Origin: Bacillus sp. IITD106
GTDB lineage: Bacteria; Bacillota; Bacilli; Bacillales; Bacillaceae_C
Direction: 5' to 3'
DNA length: 37,329 nucleotides
Assembly: GCF_019459225.1 (NCBI RefSeq)
Contig: NZ_JAIAZY010000042.1
Location: 1-37,329, forward strand
Each line of letters opens with the position of its first letter. Position 1 is the first letter of the stretch. The notes under the pieces were generated by a model. The model was not told the DNA's origin, ran no database searches, and saw only the letters and a program-made list of their open reading frames with translations. The position numbers and the translations under genes were made by a program. This document shows positions 8,324 to 16,578 of this stretch, one piece after another.

Positions 8324-9310
8324 TTGCGATTAAATTATGTTTATGTCTTGAAAAGAATCGGGTTTGCGTTAATAACACTTTTTGTTGCAATCACTGTGAA
8401 TTTCTTGCTGCCACGTTTAATGGGGGGGAACCCAGCGGATACATTAGCATCTGAAATGGCACTCGGTTCACCTGAAGTAGCGGAAGCATTAAAGAAACAA
8501 TTTGGTTTGGAAAGTTCGAATATATTTTTTCAATATAAGCAATATCTTATCCAGCTCTTTCAAGGAAACATGGGGATCTCATATGTGAACTACCCTGCAC
8601 CAGTCATTGAAGTTGTATTGAAGGCTTTACCTTGGACGTTAGGAACAGTTTTGATTGCTACTATATTAAGTTATGCGATTGGCTGGATGATTGGGATTAA
8701 AGGGGCATGGAAATCCGGATCATGGTTTGATAATACTTCCTTATTTACTTCATTTTTTCTTAATTCGGTACCTTACTTTTGGATAGGTATTATTATGATT
8801 ATGATTTTCTCATTTCATTTAGGTTGGCTCCCATTGGGAAAAGCGATACCGTCTGATTATGACACGTTAACATTTATGGGAAAGGTTGCTGCTATTATAA
8901 AACATGCCATTTTACCAGTTGTTACGATGGTTATTGCTTCATTGGCGGGACATATTCTCGTATTAAGGAACAATCTAATGAGTGTATTATCTGAGGATTA
9001 CATGCTCCTTGCGAAAGCGAAAGGTTTATCGACAAGGAGACGTAAATATATTTATGGTGCCAGAAATGCTCTATTACCATCTTTCACAGGTTTAATGATT
9101 ACTCTTGGTCATGTTATTGGTGGGGCTTTAACGATGGAAATCGTTTTTTCATATCCGGGTGTTGGATTACTTACTTTTAATGCAATCCTCAATCACGATT
9201 TTCCATTAATACAAGGATCATTTTTATTTATAGCCATCTCGGTTATTATTGCAAATCTAATAGCGGATATCATGTATCCGTTTATTGACCCACGTGTAGC
9301 ATTGGAATAG
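8324..9310 (+). CDS. Opp/Dpp-type ABC transporter permease (DppB-like)
   Basis: A 328-residue inner-membrane permease of the peptide/nickel family, about six membrane segments. The first membrane span with following NPAD region and long external loop is typical of the B subunit. The coupling (EAA) loop reads LLAKAKGLSTRRRKYIYGAR near residue 225-245 and contacts the ATPases. Start is TTG 8324, 9 bases after GGAGG. It overlaps no neighbour but is only 11 bp from the C-type permease gene. Together the two form the channel of the importer. Confidence 0.9.
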   Translation: MRLNYVYVLKRIGFALITLFVAITVNFLLPRLMGGNPADTLASEMALGSPEVAEALKKQFGLESSNIFFQYKQYLIQLFQGNMGISYVNYPAPVIEVVLKALPWTLGTVLIATILSYAIGWMIGIKGAWKSGSWFDNTSLFTSFFLNSVPYFWIGIIMIMIFSFHLGWLPLGKAIPSDYDTLTFMGKVAAIIKHAILPVVTMVIASLAGHILVLRNNLMSVLSEDYMLLAKAKGLSTRRRKYIYGARNALLPSFTGLMITLGHVIGGALTMEIVFSYPGVGLLTFNAILNHDFPLIQGSFLFIAISVIIANLIADIMYPFIDPRVALE

Positions 9311-9321
9311 GAGGCAAATAA

Positions 9322-10185
9322 ATGAAAAGATTTTTCTCTTTACTAAAAGCTTTTTGGAACCTATTTCCTGGTGTGAAAGGGAAGTTAGGATTTTCAATCA
9401 TTTTAGTTTTTGTTATGATTGCCAATTTTGGTTCTAGTATAGCACCATATAAGAAAAACTATATTGCATTTGAATCATGGTTAGCACCATCGGGAAAACA
9501 TTGGTTAGGGACTGATAGTTATGGTCAAGATGTTCTTTCTCAAATGATTTATGGTACCCAGACATCCCTGCTTGTAGGAATAGTAGCCGGTTTTATAACG
9601 ACAGTAATTGGTATTTTAGTAGGGCTTGTTGCAGGGTATAAAGGTGGATGGATCGGTGGAGGATTGATGAGAGTTGTTGATTTATTTCTAATCATTCCAA
9701 CACTTGCCTTAATGATCATCCTTGCCTCATTTCTTCCATCTATAGGTGTCATGAGTACGATTCTTATTATTGGACTATTAAGCTGGCTTTACATGGCAAG
9801 AAGTATTCGTAGTCAAACAATGTCCGAAAGAGAAAGCGGATACGTCGAGGCCGCTCGGATGGCGGGAATGAGTGATTTCGAAATCATGTTTCGGGAAATA
9901 ATGCCAAACATTATTCCTGTTATTTTAGCTAATTTAGTATTAGTTACAACGCAGGCCGTGCTTGCGGAAGCAGGCTTGAGCTTTTTGGGCTTGGGGGACC
10001 CTACGGCAGTAAGTTGGGGGACAATCCTCTCACTGGCACATGCGAATAACGCTATCATGTTCAATGCTTGGTGGTGGCTATTACCGCCCGGTTTAGCTAT
10101 AGCTGGTCTGTGCTTTGGATTTATTTTAATAGGAAATGGCATACTCGACCGTTATCAATCCACTAGAGGAAATGCTGCTTTGTAA
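9322..10185 (+). CDS. Opp/Dpp-type ABC transporter permease (DppC-like)
   Basis: A 287-residue permease, partner of the upstream DppB-like protein, with about six membrane segments. Visible features are the N-terminal span, the conserved HWLGTDSYGQDVLSQ segment near residue 55-70 characteristic of C subunits, and the coupling loop ESGYVEAARMAGMSDFEIMFRE near 172-193. ATG 9322 has AGGAGG at the correct distance. The conserved GLSFLGLGDP segment near residue 218 is also a family mark. Together with the other four transporter genes it forms a complete importer. Confidence 0.92.
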   Translation: MKRFFSLLKAFWNLFPGVKGKLGFSIILVFVMIANFGSSIAPYKKNYIAFESWLAPSGKHWLGTDSYGQDVLSQMIYGTQTSLLVGIVAGFITTVIGILVGLVAGYKGGWIGGGLMRVVDLFLIIPTLALMIILASFLPSIGVMSTILIIGLLSWLYMARSIRSQTMSERESGYVEAARMAGMSDFEIMFREIMPNIIPVILANLVLVTTQAVLAEAGLSFLGLGDPTAVSWGTILSLAHANNAIMFNAWWWLLPPGLAIAGLCFGFILIGNGILDRYQSTRGNAAL

Positions 10186-10210
10186 ATACTAGTAAAAGGA
10201 GAGTCTACCT

Positions 10211-11206
10211 ATGAATGACCTTCTTAAGGTGAAGAATTTAAATATTGAATATGACTCCCCAAGAGGCGGAGTCAAAGCTGTACGTAATGTAAGTTTTTCA
10301 ATTAAAAAAGGTGAGATTTTTGGCTTAGTCGGCGAGTCTGGATGTGGAAAATCAACAACGGCTTTTGGTATTAGCCGTCTATTGCGCCCCCCTGCCATGA
10401 TTACAGGTGGAAGTATTGCATTAGAGGGTCTTGAACTTACTAACCTCTCTGACCAGGAGTTTGATAGAGTACGATGGTCTGAAATGTCGATTGTTCTGCA
10501 AAGTGCCATGAATAACTTAAATCCGGTAATTAAAATTCAAGATCAATTAATTGATGCTATTTTGGCACATAAAAAAATGACTATAAAAGATGCGCTAAAT
10601 CATGCTAAATACTTATTGTCATTAGTAGATATTCAAGAAGATAGACTAAGAAGTTTTCCACATGAATTATCTGGTGGCATGCGCCAAAGGGTAGTGATCG
10701 CGATGGCATTAGCTCTGAATCCGAAACTAATCATTATGGACGAGCCGACAACGGCATTAGATGTAGTCATTCAAAGCGGTATTATAAAAAAAATAATTGA
10801 GTTACAAAACGAATTTGGATTTTCCATTCTTTTTATTACCCATGATTTGCCACTAATGTTGGAAATATGTGATCGTGTTGGTGTGATGTATGCGGGTGAA
10901 CTTGTGGAAGTAATGGAAAGGGAAGAATTATTAAAAGGTGCACGACATCCTTATACGCAGGGGTTATTAAACTCATTTCCGCCTTTAAGAGGAGAAAAAA
11001 GAAGGTTGAAGGGTATCCCGGGTACTCCACCCGATTTAGTTACTCCGCCTCAAGGGTGTAGTTTTCACCCTAGATGCCCACATGCCATGCCTGAATGTAA
11101 AATCAATGAACCAAGAATGATTAGCGATAAAAAAGGATTAGTTGCATGTCATTTATATAGTATGGGAGGGGAAAAGATTGACGACAACGTATCGGTTACG
11201 AGTTGA
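10211..11206 (+). CDS. Opp/Dpp-type ABC transporter ATP-binding protein (DppD-like)
   Basis: A 331-residue ATPase. It has Walker A GESGCGKST at residues 41-49, signature LSGGMRQRVVIA near 154-165, and Walker B LIIMDEPTTALD near 175-186 with the H-loop FITHD near 208. The C-terminal oligopeptide-transporter tail carries a cysteine set, GCSF-RC-EC and a last ACH, a pattern linked in this subfamily to an iron-sulfur cluster. The start at 10211 has AAAAGGAGAG upstream. Its 3' end overlaps the next ATPase gene by 29 bp, indicating translational coupling and a heterodimeric ATPase. Confidence 0.93.
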   Translation: MNDLLKVKNLNIEYDSPRGGVKAVRNVSFSIKKGEIFGLVGESGCGKSTTAFGISRLLRPPAMITGGSIALEGLELTNLSDQEFDRVRWSEMSIVLQSAMNNLNPVIKIQDQLIDAILAHKKMTIKDALNHAKYLLSLVDIQEDRLRSFPHELSGGMRQRVVIAMALALNPKLIIMDEPTTALDVVIQSGIIKKIIELQNEFGFSILFITHDLPLMLEICDRVGVMYAGELVEVMEREELLKGARHPYTQGLLNSFPPLRGEKRRLKGIPGTPPDLVTPPQGCSFHPRCPHAMPECKINEPRMISDKKGLVACHLYSMGGEKIDDNVSVTS

Positions 11207-12131
11207 GGATATTAATAAAATCTTTACCTCCCGTAAAAGTTTCAAGAAAACGCATTTCCAGGCGGTTCAAGACGTTAGCTTTAATTTGAAAGATAAAGAG
11301 GTCCTTGCTATTGTCGGTGAGTCAGGGAGTGGTAAAAGCACTACTGCTAGAATTTTAACAAATTTGATTAAACCAACCTCGGGTGAAATTTACTATGATG
11401 GTATAAGTATAAAAGATAAAAAGTTTCAAAAGGTTCTTCCGGAAAGGGTTCAAATGATCTTTCAAGATCCTTTTGCCGCTTTAAATCCACATCATTCCAT
11501 TGGTTATGCAATTGGAAGACCATTGCAATTAAGAGGTAAATCAGAAGGATCAGTTCGGGAAAAAGTGTTGGAATTGTTAACGCAAGTAGGTTTAACACCT
11601 GCTGAAGATTTTATTGATAAGTATCCTTACCAAATCTCTGGGGGACAGAAACAACGTGTGATTATCGCACGTGTGCTAGGATTAGAGCCCGAAATTATTG
11701 TGGCGGATGAACCTACTTCTATGTTGGATGTGTCGATTGGAATAGAAATTATGAACCTATTGTTAGATTTAAGAGACAATAGAAACCTATCATTTATATT
11801 AATTACCCATAATCTTGGTAGTGCACGGTATATGGCCGATCGTATTATGGTGATGTATGCTGGAGAAATTGTAGAAATAGGAGATTCAGAGGAAATCATA
11901 AATGATCCGAAACATCCTTATACAAAGCTGCTTCTTCAGTCATCGCCAGATCCGTGGAAAGAAAATAACGAATTAATAGAGGCTATCGAACCTTCAAAAA
12001 CAGCACCGCCAAAAGTGGGTTGTAAATTTCAAAATAGATGCCCATTCGCAACAGAAGAGTGTAAAAAGTCTTCAATACCTTTTTACTCATTATCAAATGA
12101 ACGTCAAGTAAGATGTAATCTTTATAACTAA
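11178..12131 (+). CDS. Opp/Dpp-type ABC transporter ATP-binding protein (DppF-like)
   Basis: A 317-residue ATPase, partner of the preceding one. Walker A is GESGSGKST at 47-55, the signature is ISGGQKQRVIIA near 155-166, and Walker B reads IIVADEPTSMLD near 176-187. The C-terminal tail again has cysteines (GCKF, RC, EC, RCN). I choose TTG 11178 because GGGAGGGG ends 7 bases upstream and the protein then starts MTTTYRLRVEDINKIF; the ATG at 11142 has no ribosome site and would add 12 unrelated residues. The gene overlaps the DppD-like gene by 29 bp. A sulfatase gene starts 15 bp downstream, so the operon runs on into sulfate-ester hydrolysis. Confidence 0.9.
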   Translation: MTTTYRLRVEDINKIFTSRKSFKKTHFQAVQDVSFNLKDKEVLAIVGESGSGKSTTARILTNLIKPTSGEIYYDGISIKDKKFQKVLPERVQMIFQDPFAALNPHHSIGYAIGRPLQLRGKSEGSVREKVLELLTQVGLTPAEDFIDKYPYQISGGQKQRVIIARVLGLEPEIIVADEPTSMLDVSIGIEIMNLLLDLRDNRNLSFILITHNLGSARYMADRIMVMYAGEIVEIGDSEEIINDPKHPYTKLLLQSSPDPWKENNELIEAIEPSKTAPPKVGCKFQNRCPFATEECKKSSIPFYSLSNERQVRCNLYN

Positions 12132-12146
12132 GGTTGGTGATAAAAA

Positions 12147-13451
12147 ATGAAAAAGCCGAATGTTGTTGTAATTTATGCTGATGACTTGGGATATGGGGAT
12201 TTGAGTTGTTATGGGTCAGAGGAGATTAAGACGCCGAATCTGGACCTATTGGCTGCAGAGGGAGTTAGGTTTACGGATTGGTATTCGAATTCTCCGGTTT
12301 GCTCGCCATCGCGGGCATCGCTTTTGACGGGGCGTTATCCGGCAAATGCGGGAATTAGTGAAATTCTTGGGAGTAAAAGAGGAACATCGGGATTAGCAGA
12401 AAGTCAAATCACGATTGCAAATATATTAAAGTTAAATGGGTATCGAACAGGAATATTTGGCAAGTGGCATTTGGGCACGACGAGTGAAAACAGCCCAAAT
12501 GCACATGGATTTGATGAGTTTTTTGGATTTCATGGAGGGTGTGTGGACTATTATTCTCATATTTATTATTGGGGGCAAGGTGATGGAGTAAACCCGGTTC
12601 ACGATTTATGGAATAATAGCGAAGAGGTCTGGCGTAATGGGGAGTATTTAACGGAAGTCATTGCGCAAAAAGCTGTTGATTTTATAAAAAAAGATCAAGA
12701 TCAGCCATTTTTTCTCTATTTACCATTTAATGCCCCGCATTATCCAATGCATGCACCACAAAAATACTTGGACATGTATTCCCATTTATCCCCTGAACGT
12801 CAAATCATGGCAGCGATGATTACGGCGATGGATGATGGAATTGGATTGGTTATAGATACTTTAAAAGAAATGAATAAATACGAAGAAACGATTATTTTCT
12901 TTTCAAGTGATAACGGGCCTTCCACGGAATCGAGAAATTATCTAGATGGGACAGAAGATTTGTATTACGGTGGATCTGCTGGAATATTCCGCGGGCATAA
13001 AGCTAGTCTTTTTGAGGGGGGAGTACGGGAACCAGCTATTATAAGCTATCCGTCTATACTACCAAAGGGTAGGGTCTGTAATGAAGTAGGAGCTATGATG
13101 GATATACTACCCACCATTCTCGAATTAACGGATATTCCATTGCCGGAAAATCACTTAATAGATGGAAAAAGTATTGTGGACATGGTAAAAAACGATACAG
13201 GGAGCCCGCATGATCATCTTTTTTGGGAATATAGCGGACAGTTAGCGATACGTAAAGGTAATTGGAAATTGGTTCTCGATGGGAAGTTAGATTTTAGTCG
13301 AAAACAAGCAGATACTGTTCATTTATCTAATTTGGATCATGATCCTGGTGAAAGGGAGAACCTCTCGGAAAAGCATCCGGAAATTGTTAAAGAACTCAAG
13401 GAAAACATTGAAAAATGGAAAAAGGAACTGATTGGAGTGGCTAATAGATGA
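12147..13451 (+). CDS. Cytoplasmic S1-family sulfatase
   Basis: A 434-residue sulfatase with complete active-site motifs: metal-binding DD at 12-13, the maturation signature CSPSR at 52-56 in which Cys52 is converted to formylglycine, GKWHLG from 105 with Lys106 and His108, and SSDNGP near 250. The C-terminus has the usual R-GNWKLV and DPGERENL segments. There is no signal peptide, so it should act in the cytoplasm on imported sulfate esters. It lies 15 bp after the transporter ATPase gene and shares an ATGA overlap with the next sulfatase gene. The Cys-type signature means it needs a formylglycine-generating or radical SAM maturase; none is in this window. The physiological sulfated sugar is unknown. 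Confidence 0.92.
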   Translation: MKKPNVVVIYADDLGYGDLSCYGSEEIKTPNLDLLAAEGVRFTDWYSNSPVCSPSRASLLTGRYPANAGISEILGSKRGTSGLAESQITIANILKLNGYRTGIFGKWHLGTTSENSPNAHGFDEFFGFHGGCVDYYSHIYYWGQGDGVNPVHDLWNNSEEVWRNGEYLTEVIAQKAVDFIKKDQDQPFFLYLPFNAPHYPMHAPQKYLDMYSHLSPERQIMAAMITAMDDGIGLVIDTLKEMNKYEETIIFFSSDNGPSTESRNYLDGTEDLYYGGSAGIFRGHKASLFEGGVREPAIISYPSILPKGRVCNEVGAMMDILPTILELTDIPLPENHLIDGKSIVDMVKNDTGSPHDHLFWEYSGQLAIRKGNWKLVLDGKLDFSRKQADTVHLSNLDHDPGERENLSEKHPEIVKELKENIEKWKKELIGVANR

Positions 13452-14671
13452 AAGCGATCATGCTGATGTTTGATTCTTTAAATCGTCATATGCTCCCGCC
13501 TTATGGATGCGATTGGGTTCAGGCCCCAAATTTTGTACGCTTAGCAGAACAAACCGTGAAATTTGCTAAATGTTATGCTGGGAGTCTACCATGTATGCCG
13601 GCAAGAAGGGAACTACATACGGGGAGATATAATTTTTTGCATAGAAGCTGGGGACCTCTTGAACCTTTTGATGATTCGATGCCGCAAATTTTGAAGGAAA
13701 ATGGAGTTTATACGCATTTAGTAACCGATCATTACCACTACTGGGAGGATAATGCATCCACTTACCATACGAAATTTAATACATGGGAAAGTGTTCGTGG
13801 TCAAGAAGGTGATGCATGGAAAGGCGAGGTTGGTGATCCCGAAACAATAGATACCTTAAATAATAGAAATCCAGAAAGATGCCGTCAAGATTGGATTAAT
13901 CGCAAGTATATGCAAGAAGAAGACCAGCACCCTCTTAAGTGTACAGTTGATTTAGGACTTGAATTCATTCGAACAAATAAAAATGAAACGAATTGGTTCC
14001 TGCAGTTAGAATGTTTTAGCCCACATGAGCCGTTTTTCAGCCCGCAAAAATACAAGGATTTATATCCACATGAATATGATGGCCCGCATTTTGATTGGCC
14101 TGATTATCAAAAAGCAGATGAAAATCCTGCAATAAACGAACATATCCGTATGGAATATGCTGCCGTCGTAAGTATGTGTGATAACTATCTTGGTAAAGTT
14201 CTAGACGTAATGGACGAGCTCAATTTATGGGAAGATACATTGCTAATTGTAAATACAGACCATGGGTTTTTATTGGGCGAGCATGGATGGTGGGGGAAAA
14301 ATATTATGCCTCACTACAACGAAATTGCAAATATTCCCCTGTTTATTTGGGACCCTAGAAGCGGGAAAAAGAATGTGGAAAATGAATGTTTAGTGCAAAC
14401 AATCGATATTGCACCGACACTATTAGACTATTTTCAAGTCGACATCCCTGAGCATATGCAGGGGCGTCCTTTAAGGGATGTAATATCAAAGGATGAACCC
14501 ATCCGCGAAGCTGCATTATTTGGAATTCATGGTGAACACGTGAATTGCACGGATGGCCGATATGTATATATGAGAGCCCCTGTAAATGAGTCAGGTGGCC
14601 CGCTTTACAACTATACATTAGTTCCGTTATTTGGCTTTAATTCAACACCAATTCAGATATTTAAAGATTGA
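13448..14671 (+). CDS. Second S1-family sulfatase, main part (frameshifted near 3' end)
   Basis: A 407-residue open frame beginning at ATG 13448, inside the ATGA overlap with the upstream sulfatase stop. It has the Cys-type signature CMPAR at 49-53 followed by RELHTGR, metal-site Asp9 in FDSLNRH, ECFSPHEPF near residue 194, and NTDHGFLLGEHGWWGK near 270, all typical of S1 sulfatases without a signal peptide. The frame ends at 14671 after IQIFKD, whereas the reading frame +1 immediately carries on with a sulfatase-like C-terminus to 14921. Joined, the protein would have about 490 residues. The active site lies fully in this part, but loss of the C-terminal subdomain may inactivate it. Assembly error, true mutation or programmed shift cannot be told apart here. 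Confidence 0.8.
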   Translation: MKAIMLMFDSLNRHMLPPYGCDWVQAPNFVRLAEQTVKFAKCYAGSLPCMPARRELHTGRYNFLHRSWGPLEPFDDSMPQILKENGVYTHLVTDHYHYWEDNASTYHTKFNTWESVRGQEGDAWKGEVGDPETIDTLNNRNPERCRQDWINRKYMQEEDQHPLKCTVDLGLEFIRTNKNETNWFLQLECFSPHEPFFSPQKYKDLYPHEYDGPHFDWPDYQKADENPAINEHIRMEYAAVVSMCDNYLGKVLDVMDELNLWEDTLLIVNTDHGFLLGEHGWWGKNIMPHYNEIANIPLFIWDPRSGKKNVENECLVQTIDIAPTLLDYFQVDIPEHMQGRPLRDVISKDEPIREAALFGIHGEHVNCTDGRYVYMRAPVNESGGPLYNYTLVPLFGFNSTPIQIFKD

Positions 14672-14921
14672 ATTAGTAGAACCTTTTACATTCACTAAAG
14701 AATGTAAAGTATTAAAAATAAAAGGATTGCGCTTTTTTGGAGGACGAAAATACTCTCATCTATTATTTGATCTTGAAAATGATCCAAGTCAGCAGGAACT
14801 ATTAGATAACGACGAAATAGAACAGAAAATGACTGAACACCTCATTACATTAATGAAAGAAAATGATGCACCTGTAGAACAGTACGAAAGGCTAGGACTA
14901 GTTTCGGAGGGAGTATATTAA
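14667..14921 (+). pseudogene. Out-of-frame C-terminal part of the second sulfatase
   Basis: This segment continues the sulfatase in the +1 frame: IELVEPFTFTKECKVLKIKG and then GRKYSHLLFDLENDPSQQELLDN, which matches the usual C-terminal pattern (LFDLENDP-Q-ELLD) of the family. The junction reads FKD then IELVEP; restoring GATATTGAA from GATTGAA, a two-base difference at about 14666-14672, would join the frames. No ribosome site precedes it, so it is not an independent gene. Confidence 0.75.
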
Positions 14922-15025
14922 TTCCAATGCTGGGTAAATAAATACAAGTTAGAATTGGTGAACTCTTAAAGTTAATTGATGAAAATCGAGCATGAATTGA
15001 TGATATTTTTAACGTTAATTGATTT

Positions 15026-15066
15026 AATTGAGAGCAGATGAGATTTGAACATCTGCTCTTAATTAT
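15026..15066 (+). terminator. Rho-independent terminator of the Opp/sulfatase operon
   Basis: AGAGCAGATG (15031-15040) pairs with CATCTGCTCT (15050-15059), and flanking AATTG/TAATT lengthens the stem to about 15 pairs, followed by ATTTTT. It lies about 100 bp after the sulfatase frame and between convergent genes. The rest of the 14922-15235 gap shows no gene I can support. Confidence 0.85.
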
Positions 15067-15235
15067 TTTTACACATGACTGAAAGTATTGGACCTCTAGA
15101 TATCTTGGATTAGGTTTAAGTGTTTCCATTAAAGGTTACTTCAAGCATAGGAAAAAAACTTAATACATGGGTTTTTAAAGAATGGGATAACTTTGCAACG
15201 GTCTGGCTGATCGATGTCATTTTACAAACCATTCC

Positions 15236-16225
15236 CTACGTTGTCTGTCCTTCAATTAATTCTACATCCACAACTGTATTGTTGATTGTATCTTCATCAT
15301 TATTTTCAATCATGTTAATTATTGTAGAGCTAAGAACTTTTCCAATTCTTTTTATAGGTTGTGCAATGGTGGTGATTTTAGGAGTTTGAAGCATCTTTGT
15401 AAAACTATGATAATCATAGCCAATTATTTTTAGCTGCTCCGGTACTTTAATGCCATTTTCGATTGCATAAAGATATAAAGCATAGGCCAATATATCGTTA
15501 CTGCAAAAAACGCCATCATATTCAGATAGTTTTTCAGAAATAACTTCTTTAACGAAGTCTCTAAAATATTCATAAGTTAACGAGTCTTGAGAGCCTTCTA
15601 TTATTTCATATCGTATATTTTTCTTCATGCAAGTGAGTTTAAAGGCATCTGCACGTCTATTAGATAGCATATCTAGCTTTAAGGGTCCGGAAATGTGCAG
15701 TAAACTTTTACAGCCTAATTCTATTAAATGTTCTGTTGCCAATTCTCCACCACGAAAATTGTCGGAAGCAACATAAGGTATTTGGTTTGAGATTATTCGG
15801 TCAAAGGTTACGATTGGTGAGTTTACCTTTTTATATTCTTCTACCTCTAATGTGTGACTACACATAATAATACCGTCAACCCTATTTTCTTTAAGCATAT
15901 TAATATAATTTGCTTCTTTTTCAGGCTGTCCTAATGAATTGCAAATAAGAATTTTATAATTTCTTTCATTTGCATATACTTCAACATACTTAATGAGTTC
16001 TGAGAAAAATGGATGTTGAGAATCAGGAACAATCATACCTAAAATATATGATTGACTTTTCTGTAATGAGCGAGCAATTTGATTTGGAGTATAATTAATC
16101 TGAGCCATAGCATCTTCGACTTTTTTTCTTGTTTCTTCACCTATATAACCACGGTTATTTAATACTCGTGAAACAGTAGTGACGGAAACCCCGGCAAGGG
16201 TAGCTACATCTTTGATATTTGCCAC
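15236..16225 (-). CDS. LacI-family transcriptional repressor
   Basis: A 329-residue repressor. The N-terminal DNA-binding domain is complete: ANIKDVATLAGVSVTTVSRV at residues 2-21 and then LNNRGYIGEETRKKV. The rest is the sugar-binding periplasmic-binding-protein fold, with LGMIVPDSQHPFF near 62 and YDGVFCSNDILAYALY near 240. Start is GTG at 16225 with AGGGGGT upstream on the minus strand. It is divergent from the CUT1 importer and sucrose pathway genes, so it most likely represses that operon in response to sucrose, fructose or a related sugar. Its C-terminus (LIEGQTT) is of normal length. Palindromes with central CG between the divergent genes are its likely operators. Confidence 0.93.
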   Translation of the reverse strand: MANIKDVATLAGVSVTTVSRVLNNRGYIGEETRKKVEDAMAQINYTPNQIARSLQKSQSYILGMIVPDSQHPFFSELIKYVEVYANERNYKILICNSLGQPEKEANYINMLKENRVDGIIMCSHTLEVEEYKKVNSPIVTFDRIISNQIPYVASDNFRGGELATEHLIELGCKSLLHISGPLKLDMLSNRRADAFKLTCMKKNIRYEIIEGSQDSLTYEYFRDFVKEVISEKLSEYDGVFCSNDILAYALYLYAIENGIKVPEQLKIIGYDYHSFTKMLQTPKITTIAQPIKRIGKVLSSTIINMIENNDEDTINNTVVDVELIEGQTT

Positions 16226-16251
16226 TACAATACCCCCTATCTATTTTAAAT

Positions 16252-16351
16252 ACATGCATGTTTTTAATTTTCAAAGTAAATAATAATTAGATATAAAGTT
16301 ATTATAGCTCATCTATTATAGTTTATGTTAACAGCATAGGGTAACGTTACC
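16252..16351. promoter_or_regulatory. LacI-type operator region between divergent genes
   Basis: A perfect 12-bp palindrome with central CG, GGTAACGTTACC, lies at 16340-16351 and has the form of a LacI-family operator. A second perfect palindrome, ACATGCATGT, is at 16252-16261 close to the repressor start. Two TATAAT-like boxes on the minus strand lie between them and may serve the repressor promoter. Autoregulation is inferred. Confidence 0.5.
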
Positions 16352-16480
16352 ACAATTATTGAGGAAATTGAACTTAAAATACCATTTTTTTATTATAAAA
16401 ATCGTATATTCACGGCTATTTTAACGACTTTTTCACCATACTTCGACAAAAAACTACTAAAAACTTCAAAGAAAAATATA

Positions 16481-16518
16481 TGAAAACGTTTGACATATAT
16501 TTAGTGCGATAGTAACAT
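16481..16518 (+). promoter_or_regulatory. Promoter of the sucrose operon with overlapping CcpA/LacI-like site
   Basis: TTGACA at 16490-16495 is a perfect -35 box; TAACAT at 16513-16518 is a four-of-six -10 box after 17 bases. TGAAAACGTTTGAC at 16481-16494 overlaps the -35 box; its left half fits the cre consensus and its AAACGTTT core is palindromic. Binding here by CcpA or the divergent LacI-type protein would block RNA polymerase. Which one binds cannot be decided from sequence. Confidence 0.6.
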
Positions 16519-16578
16519 GAGAATACAAATAGTTATAAGGAATGTAACTATTCTCAAAAACATCAGGGGGGATTTTCT

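Noticed and set aside
15116-15235. An open frame of 39 codons directly following the LacI stop in the same frame, including MTSISQTVAKLSHSLK
   Set aside because: The length is expected by chance after a stop in AT-rich DNA, no known family is seen and the LacI protein already has normal length.
15120-15389. Plus-strand frame of 89 residues overlapping the LacI 3' end
   Set aside because: It has no ribosome site, and most of it is the antisense of the LacI coding region.
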